DNA of 64,000 nt, from contig CANMGU010000001.1 of assembly GCA_947497455.1 (NCBI GenBank), forward strand, positions 620,001 to 684,000, in the 5' to 3' direction. A program made the position numbers and the translations under genes. The notes under the pieces are model-generated. The model was given only the letters and a program-made list of their open reading frames with translations. It searched no databases and was not told where the DNA came from. Of the stretch, positions 17,796-27,999 are shown piece after piece (positions within the stretch are counted from its first letter, which is position 1; each line of letters starts with the position of its first letter). The DNA comes from an uncultured Sphingomonadaceae bacterium (lineage in GTDB: Bacteria; Pseudomonadota; Alphaproteobacteria; Sphingomonadales; Sphingomonadaceae).

Positions 17796-18791
17796 ATGAA
17801 TATACTGAACAATACGCTCGACCTGATTGGTAATACCCCTCTCGTTCGTCTCGCTGGCCCCAGTGCTGAGGCTGGCTGTGATATCTATGGCAAATGCGAA
17901 TTTGCCAATCCCGGCGCTTCGGTAAAAGACCGAGCTGCCCTCTTCATCGTGCAAGATGCTGAGGAGCGCGGCTTGTTGAAACCTGGCGGGATGATTGTCG
18001 AGGGGACTGCAGGCAATACCGGGATCGGAATTGCTCTGGTCGCCAATGCCAAGGGCTATAAGACGACCATCGTGATGCCGGAAACACAAAGCCGGGAAAA
18101 AATGGATACACTGCGTGCGCTGGGAGCGAGGCTGGTTCTCGTGCCTGCAGCACCCTATGCCAATCCGGGCCATTTTGTGCATACCAGTCGCCGTCTTGCC
18201 GAAGAGACAGACGGCGCGGTCTGGGCGAACCAGTTTGACAATGTTGCCAATCGCCGCGCGCATATTGAAACCACCGCCGAGGAAATCTGGACCCAGCTGG
18301 ACGGGCAGGTGGACGGTTTTGTCTGTGCTGCCGGAACGGGTGGCACGATTGCCGGTGTTGGCATGGGGCTGAAGGCCAAGAATGAAAAAGTCATGATCGG
18401 GCTTGCCGATCCCCATGGTGCAGCGCTTTATAATTATTACGCGCATGGCGAACTGAAATCCGAAGGGAGTAGTGTTGCTGAAGGGATCGGGCAGGGCCGG
18501 ATCACCGGTAATCTCGAGGAAGCCCCGATCGACACGCAGTATCGGATCAGCGACGAGGACGGCATAAAGTGGGTTGAGCGCTTGCTTCAGGAAGAAGGTC
18601 TGTGTCTCGGCCTCTCATCGGGGATTAATGTGGCCGGTGCTATTGCGCTTGGTAAAGAGCTTGGGCCAGGCAGCAAGGTTGCGACGATCCTGTGTGACAC
18701 TGGTTTTCGCTATCTGTCCTCGCTCTACAATGCTGCGTGGTTGAAAGAGAAAGGATTGCCGGTTTTTCCCTGGCTAGCCGACGATGAATGA
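17796..18791 (+). CDS. cysK: cysteine synthase A-type PLP enzyme
   Basis: Forms cysteine from O-acetylserine and sulfide. 331 residues; PLP lysine K44 in NPGASVKDRAA, phosphate loop GTAGNTGIGIAL, then the C-terminal GTGGTIAGVGMGLK and CDTGFRYLSSLYN. The loop reads TAGNTG where E. coli CysK has TSGNTG, a variant seen in this alphaproteobacterial group. The ATG chosen matches family starts; an upstream in-frame ATG would add 18 unlikely residues. Its last bases overlap the next gene. Substrate specificity within the fold II family is not proven. Confidence 0.9.
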   Translation: MNILNNTLDLIGNTPLVRLAGPSAEAGCDIYGKCEFANPGASVKDRAALFIVQDAEERGLLKPGGMIVEGTAGNTGIGIALVANAKGYKTTIVMPETQSREKMDTLRALGARLVLVPAAPYANPGHFVHTSRRLAEETDGAVWANQFDNVANRRAHIETTAEEIWTQLDGQVDGFVCAAGTGGTIAGVGMGLKAKNEKVMIGLADPHGAALYNYYAHGELKSEGSSVAEGIGQGRITGNLEEAPIDTQYRISDEDGIKWVERLLQEEGLCLGLSSGINVAGAIALGKELGPGSKVATILCDTGFRYLSSLYNAAWLKEKGLPVFPWLADDE

Positions 18792-19164
18792 AGATCCGAA
18801 AAACAAGAGTGACCGTCAGGATACGATACAACGCATCCAGGTAGGTGTGGTCGGCTTGGTGGCAGTCCTGTTGCTGGTTAGCATCGCCAATTTCGTATTA
18901 CAGAGAGCCAGCGACGAGCAGTCGGCGCTTGAGGAAATTCAAGCAGAAGCGGCAAGCAGTACACGGGAGTTGGCTACAGAGGTTGTGCCTGAGCCAGCCC
19001 CTGCACCTGCAGAGCCATTGGCTGAACTGGGGATCACTCCGGCACCCGTGCAGGAAGATGAAGCCATCAAGCCGCTGCCGACTGTGCCAGGTACGCGCGC
19101 GCAGGTGGTTCCCGATCTGGAGCCCGATCCGAAGCTCGAAGCGCCAATGGATCAGGAACGCTAA
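18784..19164 (+). CDS. single-span membrane protein, Pro/Glu/Ala-rich tail, unknown
   Basis: 126 residues: a charged N-terminus (MNEDPKNKSDRQDTIQR), one hydrophobic helix about 20-42 (VGVVGLVAVLLLVSIANFVLQ), then a low-complexity acidic proline-rich periplasmic part (VVPEPAPAPAEPLAE). It overlaps the end of the cysK-like gene by 8 bases and is followed after 6 bases by the next unknown gene, so the three form one unit. I do not recognise a family. The tight overlap argues it is real. Confidence 0.75.
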   Translation: MNEDPKNKSDRQDTIQRIQVGVVGLVAVLLLVSIANFVLQRASDEQSALEEIQAEAASSTRELATEVVPEPAPAPAEPLAELGITPAPVQEDEAIKPLPTVPGTRAQVVPDLEPDPKLEAPMDQER

Positions 19165-19170
19165 ACATTG

Positions 19171-19950
19171 ATGCGATGGCTCGCATCTGGATTGATGCTC
19201 CTCGCTGTTACGGGGCTGTTTTTGCAATGCAGCCCGGCCTCGACCAGCGCACCTGAGGAAGGCCAGACCTCTACCAAAATCCAGCTGATGACGAGCCTGC
19301 CGATCGTCTGGGGTGAGGGCGCATCTATGGAATCTATTCTATCAGGCGCGACAGAATCCGCCCCGATCTACACCCATTGGCGAGGCAAATATGATATCTC
19401 CGCGGTGGATAGTTTTGAAGCCCTGGAAAGTTCCGCCACCGATGTGGTAATACTGGCGCAGCCGCCCGCGATGGATCCGGCAGATATAGCGGCACTGGAT
19501 GCCTGGATACGCGATGGCGGCAAGGCGATCATTCTGACTGACCCCCTGTTACTCTGGCCGACAGAATTATCCCTTGGAGACAAAAGTCGCCCCCTGACGT
19601 CCGGACTGTTATCCCCGTTGCTCAACTATTGGGGATTGGAATTGCTCGCGCCTGATGCAGATGGAGCAGGCCAGGTGGTTCTGGAGTTTCCTGAAGCTAC
19701 AATTACGACCGTTGGCATTGGAACATTCAAGCCTTTGTCAGGCAAAAGTGCCAGTCATGCCAATTGTGCACTGAGCCAGGCAAATGTCATCGCGCGTTGT
19801 AACGTCGGTGAAGGGCGGGCGATCATCATTGCCGACGCTGATTTTCTAAATGATTCTCTTTGGGGAGTTAATGTCAGCGAGGGTGCAAAAATGGAGTCGC
19901 GCGATGCTCGGCGCTTGACCGATATTTTTGTTGCAGATTTGATTAAATGA
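19171..19950 (+). CDS. exported protein, GldG/DUF4350-like, unknown function
   Basis: 259 residues with an N-terminal hydrophobic signal (MRWLASGLMLLAVTGLFLQC). A cysteine follows the core, but the box LFLQC is not a canonical lipobox. The central part (VVILAQPPAMDPADIAALDAWIRDGGKAIILTDPLL) resembles the ABC-associated GldG/DUF4350 fold, a glutamine-amidotransferase-like sheet without catalytic residues that I can see. I use the ATG at 19171; a TTG one codon earlier is possible. Third gene of the cysK-like unit, directly upstream of the mraZ regulatory region. Confidence 0.75.
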   Translation: MRWLASGLMLLAVTGLFLQCSPASTSAPEEGQTSTKIQLMTSLPIVWGEGASMESILSGATESAPIYTHWRGKYDISAVDSFEALESSATDVVILAQPPAMDPADIAALDAWIRDGGKAIILTDPLLLWPTELSLGDKSRPLTSGLLSPLLNYWGLELLAPDADGAGQVVLEFPEATITTVGIGTFKPLSGKSASHANCALSQANVIARCNVGEGRAIIIADADFLNDSLWGVNVSEGAKMESRDARRLTDIFVADLIK

Positions 19951-20086
19951 CGCCGATTCCCTGCTTACGTGCTTATCTGGGTCGAGTTTAATACCATGTT
20001 TCCAACAACTAAACCGAGTTTTGGCCGGATCTGTCGAATGGACTTCAAATTTAAACACTTTAAAATCAACGAGTTAGATAATTCTA

Positions 20087-20149
20087 CCCAAAAATTCCCG
20101 TAATATCCCGTAAAATCCCCTTCCATCCCTAACGCTCCCCTGTTAACCC
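20087..20149 (-). promoter_or_regulatory. MraZ-type operator: seven 10-base direct repeats
   Basis: On the plus strand CCC triplets begin at 20087, 20097, 20107, 20117, 20127, 20137 and 20147, exactly one helical turn apart; read on the minus strand these are GGG blocks, most followed by A (TGGGT, CGGGA, CGGGA, GGGGA, AGGGA, GGGGA, AGGGT). E. coli MraZ binds three TGGGN repeats separated by 5 bases, the same 10-base period. The block starts 180 bases before the mraZ start. The 316-base spacer from 19951 holds nothing else that I recognise. Confidence 0.75.
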
Positions 20150-20266
20150 TGTTCCGTTATCGGGGTAAATTTCCTGTCCGGGATTCTGATGTTTCGGGAG
20201 TGGCTCATTGCGCGCTTCTCCGAGCGGGAGAGATTTGCCTTGCGATAGTGTTGAGGGATTGAGGCT

Positions 20267-20755
20267 GTGTCAGGCAATTACGCTTATTCAGGATCGGGTA
20301 TTTCCGCGATAGACGACAAGGGTCGTCTGTCCGTTCCTGCGTTCCTGCGTAAAGACTTGATCGCGAGCAGCGATGGTCGCGTTCTGTGTCTCGGTAAGCA
20401 TGAAAAATGGGATTGCCTTGTTGGCTTTGGACTGAGTCGCAAGATCGATATGCTGGCAGAAATCGACAAGGAAGAAGAGATCGCCATTGCTCGGTCAGAG
20501 CCCTATGACCGCGATGCAGCAGGTGCCCGCAAATTCTCCACCCTTCAAGACCTCAGCTTTGACGCCAGTGGCCGTTTTGTTCTGCCGCCCATGTTGCAGG
20601 CGATTAGCGGTCTGAAGGACAAAGTCATTTTTCACGGCATCGGCAAAACATTCTGCCTTTGGGCGCCGCAAGCGCTGCTCGACACGACCGATGATGTACC
20701 GGTGGACAAGCGCCTTGTAGAGTTTCATCTCAGCGAACTGGGGAAAAAGAAATGA
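20267..20755 (+). CDS. mraZ: transcriptional regulator MraZ
   Basis: First gene of the division and cell wall cluster, a DNA-binding ring protein that represses its own operon. The 162 residues hold two SpoVT/AbrB-like domains, the first opening [17 protein letters not shown] and the second (about 85 on) with [15 protein letters not shown]. The start is GTG; no upstream ATG fits the family. The stop overlaps rsmH by 4 bases (ATGA). The repeat block upstream is the likely self-binding site. Confidence 0.96.
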   Translation: MSGNYAYSGSGISAIDDKGRLSVPAFLRKDLIASSDGRVLCLGKHEKWDCLVGFGLSRKIDMLAEIDKEEEIAIARSEPYDRDAAGARKFSTLQDLSFDASGRFVLPPMLQAISGLKDKVIFHGIGKTFCLWAPQALLDTTDDVPVDKRLVEFHLSELGKKK

Positions 20756-21714
20756 CCCCGGATGAAGCAACAATCCCTGCAAAACCCCATATCCCCGTTT
20801 TGCTCGACGAAGTCATTGATGCACTCGCCATTACCCCGGGCGAAACGCATGTCGATGGCACGTTCGGCGCTGGCGGCTATAGCATGGCGATGATGGCAGC
20901 TGGTGCCAATGTGCATGGCTTTGATCAGGACCCTGATGCCATTGCTGACGGCAAGCCTCTGGTTGAAAAATCAGATGGAAAGCTCACTTTGCACCATGCT
21001 TTCTATTCTCAGATGGCTGATGTGCTCGGCGGTGAGGATATTGACGGCGTCACATTGGATATTGGCGTTTCTTCTATGCAGCTCGATCAGGCCGAGCGCG
21101 GATTCTCGTTCCAGAAAGATGGACCGCTCGACATGCGCATGTCTCAGGATGGTCCCAGCGCTGCTGATTTCCTGAATGAGGCCGATGAAGACGATATTGC
21201 AGATGTCATTTACCGCTATGGTGAAGAACGCCGATCTCGAAAAATTGCCAAAGCAATCGTCAATGCGCGGCCTCTGACCCGCACATCCGACCTAGCGAAC
21301 GTCGTTCGCAAGGCGCTGGGTCAAAAGCCTGGCGATAAAAAAGACCCAGCAACGCGAACCTTTCAAGCAATCCGCATCCATATCAACCGCGAGCTTGGTG
21401 AATTGGAAGATGGTTTGGTTGCGGCAGAGCGACTGCTGAAGCCCGGTGGCCGCCTCGCCATCGTAACCTTTCACAGCCTCGAAGATCGTATCGTCAAAAA
21501 TTTTCTGCGCGACCGCAGCGGTCAAAAATCCGCTGGTTCGCGCCATCTACCCGAAGTTTCCGAAAAACGGCCGGCGCCCACCTTTCATAAACCAGCCAAA
21601 CTGGTGCGCCCGACCGGGGCGGAGCAGGTCTCTAATCCCCGAGCCCGCTCCGCCACCCTCAGATCAGCGGTGCGTTCCGATGCACCGAGCCAAGCGCAGA
21701 TGGGAGGCGTGTAA
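20752..21714 (+). CDS. rsmH: 16S rRNA (cytosine1402-N4)-methyltransferase
   Basis: Methylates N4 of C1402 in the 16S rRNA decoding site. SAM-binding motif [15 protein letters not shown] (about 34-48), [13 protein letters not shown] at the start and the conserved [12 protein letters not shown] and [14 protein letters not shown] segments are visible. The 320-residue length is normal. Second gene of the dcw cluster, 4-base overlap upstream and one-base overlap with ftsL. Confidence 0.97.
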   Translation: MTPDEATIPAKPHIPVLLDEVIDALAITPGETHVDGTFGAGGYSMAMMAAGANVHGFDQDPDAIADGKPLVEKSDGKLTLHHAFYSQMADVLGGEDIDGVTLDIGVSSMQLDQAERGFSFQKDGPLDMRMSQDGPSAADFLNEADEDDIADVIYRYGEERRSRKIAKAIVNARPLTRTSDLANVVRKALGQKPGDKKDPATRTFQAIRIHINRELGELEDGLVAAERLLKPGGRLAIVTFHSLEDRIVKNFLRDRSGQKSAGSRHLPEVSEKRPAPTFHKPAKLVRPTGAEQVSNPRARSATLRSAVRSDAPSQAQMGGV

Positions 21715-22316
21715 TGAAACTGGCAGTGAAACGTCTTGAAGGTATCGGCTGGCTCGCGCTTGTTTTTCTTGTTGCGATCCTGCTCTATCCACTGTCTCTC
21801 AGTGTGGCCACGTTACGCAGTGATCTGGCGCGTACGGACAGCAAGATTGTCTCGGTCAAAAAGGAAATCCGTTATCTTGAAACAGAGTTTAGTGCACGCG
21901 CCAATTTGCGGCAACTCGAACACTGGAACAAGTTGGAATATGGCTATGTATCGCCCAATGCATCACAATATCTCGATGGAGAGCGTGCACTGGCCAATCT
22001 TGGCGGCAAGGATCTGCGCAAGCCTGTCAAAGTGGCCGTTATCAGCACGATGGACAAAGTTCAGCCCGCAGGTATTATCGGTTCAGTCTTCCCAACCGCT
22101 TCAGCCAAGGTGCACAATGGCGAGACTAATGACACCGCGCCGGTGGCAATAAATGGCGAAGCCGACAGTGCTGGAGAGGAACCCACAGCAGCTGAGCTAC
22201 GCGAAACCAAAACCGCGCGTGTCGCTGATATGGAAGATAAGCTGCTCGATGACGGCTTAATCAAGCAGCTAGCGGCAAGGGCGGATAGCGAGCAGGCGGG
22301 GAGCCGTGCTCAATGA
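21714..22316 (+). CDS. ftsL: FtsL-like divisome protein
   Basis: Bitopic inner membrane protein of the FtsQLB complex. One transmembrane segment lies at about 12-33 (WLALVFLVAILLYPLSLSVATL), followed by a coiled-coil-like stretch (TDSKIVSVKKEIRYLETEFSAR) and HWNKLEYGYVSPNASQYLDGERALANL, the alphaproteobacterial FtsL signature. At 200 residues it is longer than E. coli FtsL (121) because of an acidic C-terminal tail. Placement between rsmH and ftsI supports the call, since sequence identity in this family is low. Confidence 0.85.
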   Translation: MKLAVKRLEGIGWLALVFLVAILLYPLSLSVATLRSDLARTDSKIVSVKKEIRYLETEFSARANLRQLEHWNKLEYGYVSPNASQYLDGERALANLGGKDLRKPVKVAVISTMDKVQPAGIIGSVFPTASAKVHNGETNDTAPVAINGEADSAGEEPTAAELRETKTARVADMEDKLLDDGLIKQLAARADSEQAGSRAQ

Positions 22317-24001
22317 CCACTCTTCTGGCAAGCAGCAGAAAAATGCAGTTTTCCGGGAAGAGTAAGGAGGTAGCAGCCAGCGCCCACTTTCGGTTGATGG
22401 TGTTGCTGCTGGTGTTTCTTGCCATTTTTACAATTATCGTCGGGCGATTGATAAGCTTCAGCATATTGGAAGATGCTAGACCCACGCAGATGTCCAGCTC
22501 GGCCTTTGTGCCGGCACGGGGCGATATCGTGGATCGCAATGGCGTTCCTTTGGCGCGAACGATGAAAGGCTATGCGATCCGTGTGGTGCCAGAGCGCGTG
22601 CTCGGTGATAAAGAATTGCTGGCGCGGCAACTGTCAGAATTGTTTCCTGACACAACGGCAGCCGAGTTTCTTGCAAAACTTGAAGGGTCTCGGCCAACCT
22701 ACTTACGCCGTCGTGCGCTGCCCAATGAGGTTAAGCAAGTCCATGCGCTTGGTGAGATTGGCATAGAATTCCCAAGAGAGAATGAACGGTTATATCCGCA
22801 GCGTGATCTGGCGGCTCATGTCCTTGGCTATGTTGATGCCGACAGTGAGGGCGTGATGGGCATGGAGCGGGCGCTAAACGATCGTCTTAAGGATGAGAAT
22901 CTGCGCGGCGCCCCGGTAGCGCTTTCGATTGATAGTCGTGTTCAAGCCGCACTGGAAAGCGAATTGATGGTCGCGATGACCGCGCATGAAGCCCGCGGAG
23001 CGGCAGGCATTATATTAGATGTGCAAACCGGTGAGGTCATGGCGTTGGCCTCGTTGCCGGTCTTTGATCCCAATAAGATCCGCAAGGCGACGATGAAATA
23101 TCAAACCAATGATGTCACACAAAGCGTCTTTGAACTGGGTTCCACATTCAAGCCGTTGACGGTTGCAGCGGCGCTTGATGCAGGTACCGTGACGGACCTT
23201 GCAGTTCGATATAATGCAACCGAACCGATCAAGGTGGCTGGCTTTAAGATCAAGGATGATCACGGGCAGAATCGCTATCTCAACGTGCCGGAAACCCTGG
23301 TACACAGCTCTAATATTGTGACTGCACGTCTTGCCGACAATCTCGGCAAAGAAGGCATGGAACATATGATCCGGCGGCTCGGCTTCGACGAGAGACCGCA
23401 TATTGAGCTGGCCGAACGGGGCAAGCCGCTTTGGCCGCAAAGCTGGGGTCGGGTTACGAATATGACGGTTGCATACGGGCACGGCATTGCAGTTACGCCG
23501 CTTCATCTGGCTAGCGCTTATGCGGCGTTGGTCAATGGTGGTATCTGGCGGCCAGCTACGCTGCTAAAGGTTGAGCCAGGCGAAGAAGCAGAGGGGCGCC
23601 GCGTATTCAAGGCGGCAACAAGCGCCCGCATGCGGCAATTGCTAAGGATGATTGTGTCTAACGGTACAGGGCGCAAGGCCGATGCTCCGGGATACCGGAT
23701 TGGCGGAAAAACAGGTTCAGCGGAGAAACCTGCTGACGGGGGATATAACAGGACATCTCTGGTCTCCACATTTGCTGCGGCATTCCCGATGGATAATCCC
23801 CGCTATGTCGTTATCGCAATGCTCGACGAACCAAAAGGCAACGCAGAAACCGGTTTTCAGCGGACAGCTGGCTGGACCGCAGCGCCTGTTGTTCGCAAAG
23901 TGGTACCGCGGGTTGGGCCGATGCTGGGCGTCGTTCCGGATGAACACCGAGATGTTGATGTGTCGGAGCTGACTCCTTTGCTCTGGTCACCGAAAGGATA
24001 G
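22313..24001 (+). CDS. ftsI: peptidoglycan D,D-transpeptidase FtsI (PBP3)
   Basis: Septal class B penicillin-binding protein that cross-links new wall at division. 562 residues: short cytoplasmic part, membrane anchor about 25-46, pedestal domain (VPARGDIVDRNGVPLART), and transpeptidase domain with the three active-site motifs S277-T-F-K280, S332-S-N334 and K466-T-G468. It overlaps ftsL by 4 bases and is followed by murE after 4 bases. Confidence 0.97.
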   Translation: MTTLLASSRKMQFSGKSKEVAASAHFRLMVLLLVFLAIFTIIVGRLISFSILEDARPTQMSSSAFVPARGDIVDRNGVPLARTMKGYAIRVVPERVLGDKELLARQLSELFPDTTAAEFLAKLEGSRPTYLRRRALPNEVKQVHALGEIGIEFPRENERLYPQRDLAAHVLGYVDADSEGVMGMERALNDRLKDENLRGAPVALSIDSRVQAALESELMVAMTAHEARGAAGIILDVQTGEVMALASLPVFDPNKIRKATMKYQTNDVTQSVFELGSTFKPLTVAAALDAGTVTDLAVRYNATEPIKVAGFKIKDDHGQNRYLNVPETLVHSSNIVTARLADNLGKEGMEHMIRRLGFDERPHIELAERGKPLWPQSWGRVTNMTVAYGHGIAVTPLHLASAYAALVNGGIWRPATLLKVEPGEEAEGRRVFKAATSARMRQLLRMIVSNGTGRKADAPGYRIGGKTGSAEKPADGGYNRTSLVSTFAAAFPMDNPRYVVIAMLDEPKGNAETGFQRTAGWTAAPVVRKVVPRVGPMLGVVPDEHRDVDVSELTPLLWSPKG

Positions 24002-24005
24002 GCTC

Positions 24006-25484
24006 GTGAAACTATCCGCTCTTGTCGCCGGAATGAATGACGCGGCCCTGGAAAGCGAAGAGGGTGAAGCCCATGTCACCGGTTTTGCCATTGACCATCG
24101 CAAGATCGCGCCGGGAAATATTTTTGGCGCGTTTCAGGGTGCAAGGTTCAATGGTGAGGATTTTATCGAGGCTGCGGTTGCAGCTGGCGCGATAGCAATT
24201 GTTGCGCATCCCGACGCGCAGGTCGATGGGGCTACGCATATTTCTGACGCAGAACCGCGGCGTCTTTTCGCATTGATGGCAGCGCGCTATTTTACACCGA
24301 CACCGCAATATGTCGCGGCCGTCACCGGCACCAATGGCAAGACATCAACAGCAGAGATGACACGCCAGCTTTGGCGTATGGCTGGTCTTAACAGTGCCTC
24401 GATCGGGACGCTTGGTGTTACGACGGCAGACGATCAGGTCAAGACCGGTCTTACAACGCCGGATATAGTCACTTTTTTGTCAAACATGTCCGGTCTTGCC
24501 CGCGAGGGCGTCAGTCACGCAATATTTGAGGCGTCCAGTCACGGTCTTTCCCAATATCGTACTGAAGGATTGCCAGTGCAGGTTGGTGTTTTCACCAACC
24601 TCAGTCGTGATCATCTTGACTATCATGGCGATATGGACAGCTATTTCGAAGCCAAGATGCGGCTATTTGATGAAGTGGTTGATGACGCCGGAACCGCAAT
24701 TGTCTGGGCAGATGATGAATGGTCCGGCACGGTCATAAAACGCGCCATGGATCGCGGGTTGAATCTTTTTACCGTCGGAGAGCAAGGCACATCATTGCGG
24801 CTCTTGTCTCGTACACCGACGCAATTGGGCCAGGTGCTGATGATAAAGGCGCAAGGCAATACGCACCGGATCGCCTTGCCGCTGATCGGTGCTTATCAGG
24901 CCGCGAATATCATGTGTGCTGCCGGAGTTGTGCTTGCGACCGGCGGCGCGCTGGAGGATGTGTTCGACCATATGCAGCGGGTACAGCCAGTGCGCGGCCG
25001 CCTCGAACGCGCGGTGATTACGAAAGTGGGTGCGCCTGTTTATGTTGATTACGCGCATACGCCCGATGGTCTGCGTGCGGCGATTGATGCATTGCGGCCT
25101 CATGTGAAGGGCCGGTTGATCACGATTTTCGGGGCTGGCGGTGATCGGGACAAGGGTAAGCGTCCGGAAATGGGCAAGGTCGCTGTGGAGCTGTCGGAAT
25201 TGGCTATTGTGACGGATGATAATCCACGCAATGAGGATCCGGCGGCCATTCGCGCCGATATTCTGGCGGGAGCGACGAGCGCGGAAGAGGTGGGAGACCG
25301 CCGCGCGGCCATTGCCCATGCTATTGGTCTAGCTTGCTCAGATGATATCATTTTGTTGGCGGGTAAAGGACATGAGCAGGGGCAGATTATTGGCGATCGC
25401 GTGATCCCGTTTGATGATGTCGAAATCGCTCGGGAATGCGCCCGCGAAGCCAATGGTACACCGCAGCCGGAGACGGCAGCGTGA
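24006..25484 (+). CDS. murE: UDP-MurNAc-tripeptide synthetase (meso-DAP ligase)
   Basis: Adds the third stem residue, meso-diaminopimelate. Mur ligase features: ATP loop TGTNGKTSTAEM (about 110), the carbamylated lysine region YFEAKMRLF, and the DDNPRNEDP motif that defines DAP rather than lysine addition. 492 residues, GTG start. Its stop overlaps the murF GTG start (GTGA). Confidence 0.97.
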   Translation: MKLSALVAGMNDAALESEEGEAHVTGFAIDHRKIAPGNIFGAFQGARFNGEDFIEAAVAAGAIAIVAHPDAQVDGATHISDAEPRRLFALMAARYFTPTPQYVAAVTGTNGKTSTAEMTRQLWRMAGLNSASIGTLGVTTADDQVKTGLTTPDIVTFLSNMSGLAREGVSHAIFEASSHGLSQYRTEGLPVQVGVFTNLSRDHLDYHGDMDSYFEAKMRLFDEVVDDAGTAIVWADDEWSGTVIKRAMDRGLNLFTVGEQGTSLRLLSRTPTQLGQVLMIKAQGNTHRIALPLIGAYQAANIMCAAGVVLATGGALEDVFDHMQRVQPVRGRLERAVITKVGAPVYVDYAHTPDGLRAAIDALRPHVKGRLITIFGAGGDRDKGKRPEMGKVAVELSELAIVTDDNPRNEDPAAIRADILAGATSAEEVGDRRAAIAHAIGLACSDDIILLAGKGHEQGQIIGDRVIPFDDVEIARECAREANGTPQPETAA

Positions 25485-26929
25485 CGGCCCCGTTCACATC
25501 GGCTCTCTGGACATCCTCCGCCATTGCTGCAGCTGTGGGCGGAGAGGCTAGCGCTGATTTCGAAGTAGGTGGCGTAGCTTTTGATTCACGCGAAATTGGC
25601 CCCGGCGACCTGTTTTTTGCGCTGAAAGGCGAGCAGAGTGACGGGCACCTCTATGTTGATGATATCTATACGGCTGGCGGTGCGGGCGCTGTGGTCAGTC
25701 AGCCGGTTGATGGTCCACATATATTGGTATCGGATACCACCAAGGCGCTAAACGATCTGGCCATTGCATCGCGGGCTCGTACCGATGCGAAGATTATTGG
25801 AGTAACGGGTTCGGTCGGCAAAACCGGCACCAAAGAAGCTTTATTTGCAGCTTTGAACCGTGCGTCCATGGGAAAGTCCCATCGGTCGGTGAAAAGCTAC
25901 AATAACCATGTTGGCGTTCCGCTGAGCCTGTCGCGTATGCCGGCGGGATGCCAATATGGGATTTTCGAAATGGGTATGAACCATGCCGGAGAGCTGGCCC
26001 AGCTGACCCGGCTCGTTCGTCCTCACGTGGCAATTATCACGGCCATCGCTCCGGCCCATATCGGTCATTTTTCGAGCGTTGAAGCGATAGCTGATGCCAA
26101 GGCCGAGATTTTTCAGGGACTTACCCAAGATGGCACGGCGGTCATTCCTCATGATAGCGACCATTATCAGCGGCTTCGCAAAGCCGCATTGCGTTACACC
26201 AAGAAAGTCGTGACTTTTGGGTTTGATGTCGAGGCCGACGTGCGTGCCATTGATGTTGTTCCGGCCCAGGGTGGCGGTTCACTGGTGACCGCGAGTTTTC
26301 GCGATGATGGTGAGGGGGATCGCAGCCTGTGTTTCACGGTCGCAGAGCCGGGCAAGCACTGGGTATCCAATGCGCTGGCCATCTTGGCAGCCGTGCGGGC
26401 CGTTGGTGGTGATCTGGCGGCAGCTGGTCTGGCGCTGGCGGAGTTACAGGGTCTTGATGGTCGCGGCAGGCGCCATCAGATTGATCTGAAGCAGGGCGAC
26501 GCCAATACAGGTCGAGCACTGCTTATTGATGAAAGCTACAACGCCAATCCGGTGTCGATGAAGGCTACATTAGGGCAGCTGACGCAGGAAAATTGTGGCG
26601 GCAAAAAGATCGTCATCCTCGGCGCTATGGGGGAACTGGGCGATCAGGCGCAGGCCTATCATGAAGCCTTGGCCGATGACATAGTCGCTTCTGGTGCACA
26701 GACCATCATATTGGTGGGCGATGAAATGGCCTATACATCGGCCAAGTTGGCCGAAATAGTTTCGGAAAAACTTGATCACACCCCCGAAATATCTCATGTC
26801 GCTGGCTCTTCGGAGGCGCTGACTGCAGTCGCAAGGGAAATCGGCGACGAAGACGTCCTTCTTATCAAGGGGTCAAATTATCTGGGGCTTTCCAAGGTCG
26901 TTTCGGCTTTGGTGGGCGGGGAGTTTTAA
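25481..26929 (+). CDS. murF: UDP-MurNAc-tripeptide:D-Ala-D-Ala ligase
   Basis: Adds the D-Ala-D-Ala dipeptide to complete the pentapeptide precursor. ATP loop [27 protein letters not shown] and the [15 protein letters not shown] motif are diagnostic. I use the GTG at 25481 (GTGA overlap with murE), giving 482 residues starting [10 protein letters not shown]; the frame extends into murE but that part is coding in the other frame. Confidence 0.95.
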   Translation: MTAPFTSALWTSSAIAAAVGGEASADFEVGGVAFDSREIGPGDLFFALKGEQSDGHLYVDDIYTAGGAGAVVSQPVDGPHILVSDTTKALNDLAIASRARTDAKIIGVTGSVGKTGTKEALFAALNRASMGKSHRSVKSYNNHVGVPLSLSRMPAGCQYGIFEMGMNHAGELAQLTRLVRPHVAIITAIAPAHIGHFSSVEAIADAKAEIFQGLTQDGTAVIPHDSDHYQRLRKAALRYTKKVVTFGFDVEADVRAIDVVPAQGGGSLVTASFRDDGEGDRSLCFTVAEPGKHWVSNALAILAAVRAVGGDLAAAGLALAELQGLDGRGRRHQIDLKQGDANTGRALLIDESYNANPVSMKATLGQLTQENCGGKKIVILGAMGELGDQAQAYHEALADDIVASGAQTIILVGDEMAYTSAKLAEIVSEKLDHTPEISHVAGSSEALTAVAREIGDEDVLLIKGSNYLGLSKVVSALVGGEF

Positions 26930-27999
26930 TGTTTTATCTATTGGCACAATGGCTTGAATTTGAAGGCCTATTCAATGTCTTCCGCTATCTGAGCTTCCGT
27001 TCAGGCGCAGCGGTTGCAACCGCATTGTTCATTGGCATGTTGATTGGACCAAGGTTCATCAACATGCTGCGGATGAAACAGGGCAAGGGTCAGCCCATCC
27101 GCGAGGACGGACCGATTACACACCTGAAAAAAGCAGGCACACCGACCATGGGCGGCCTGATGATTTTACTTTCGGTGGTTATCTCTACTTTGTTGTGGAT
27201 GGACCTGAGTAATATCTTCGTCTGGGTTTGTATTTTCGTGACGCTGGGTTTTGGGGCGATAGGCTTTATGGATGACTATGACAAAGTCAGCAAAGCCAGT
27301 CACAAAGGTGTCCCCGGTCGTGTTCGATTGCTGATGGAATTCATTGTCGCTGGATTTGCAACATGGATCATTGTCCAGCAGATCGGTACCAACCTTTATG
27401 TGCCGTTTTTCAATGACGTACAGATCAACCTTGGTTGGTTCTATTTCCCCTTCGCTATGTTTGTGATTGTTGGCTCCGGCAATGCGGTAAACCTGACCGA
27501 TGGCCTCGATGGCTTGGCAACCATGCCGGTAGCGATCGCTAGTGCGACCTTCCTGATCCTGGTTTATCTGTCAGGCAATGCGGTATTCTCCGAATATCTT
27601 GGAATTCCCTTTGTTGCGGGCGCCGGAGAACTTGCGATCTTCTGTGCCTGTATCATAGGCGCATGTCTGGCGTTTCTTTGGTTTAACGCGCCGCCCGCTG
27701 CGGTATTCATGGGCGATACCGGCAGCCTCGCACTTGGTGGTGCCTTGGGTGCAATTGCGGTTTCGATACACCATGAAATTGTCCTCGGCATTGTTGGCGG
27801 GCTTTTTGTTCTTGAGGCGGTTTCCGTCATTGTTCAGGTCTTTTTCTTCAAACGCACGGGCAAGCGAGTTTTTCGCATGGCCCCGATCCATCATCATTTC
27901 GAGCAGCTGGGCTGGTCTGAATCCACCGTCGTGATCCGTTTCTGGATCATCAGTCTGGTTCTGGCACTGGCCGGGCTTGCGACACTCAAACTCAGATGA
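26929..27999 (+). CDS. mraY: phospho-MurNAc-pentapeptide translocase
   Basis: Ten-helix membrane enzyme that makes lipid I by transferring phospho-MurNAc-pentapeptide to undecaprenyl phosphate. Catalytic aspartates sit in GFMDDYDKV and in [13 protein letters not shown]; the HHHFE loop ([11 protein letters not shown]) is present. Length 356, normal. Shares one base with murF and overlaps murD by 4 bases. Confidence 0.98.
   Translation: MFYLLAQWLEFEGLFNVFRYLSFRSGAAVATALFIGMLIGPRFINMLRMKQGKGQPIREDGPITHLKKAGTPTMGGLMILLSVVISTLLWMDLSNIFVWVCIFVTLGFGAIGFMDDYDKVSKASHKGVPGRVRLLMEFIVAGFATWIIVQQIGTNLYVPFFNDVQINLGWFYFPFAMFVIVGSGNAVNLTDGLDGLATMPVAIASATFLILVYLSGNAVFSEYLGIPFVAGAGELAIFCACIIGACLAFLWFNAPPAAVFMGDTGSLALGGALGAIAVSIHHEIVLGIVGGLFVLEAVSVIVQVFFFKRTGKRVFRMAPIHHHFEQLGWSESTVVIRFWIISLVLALAGLATLKLR

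Noticed and set aside
17550..18446. Minus-strand open frame of 298 aa opposite the cysK-like gene
   Set aside because: Shadow of the PLP enzyme; its start also lies inside another coding region and no family is recognisable.
20161..20230. GGG clusters between the CCC block and mraZ
   Set aside because: They are not in the 10-base phase (starts at about 20162, 20180, 20196, 20226), so I do not count them as operator units.
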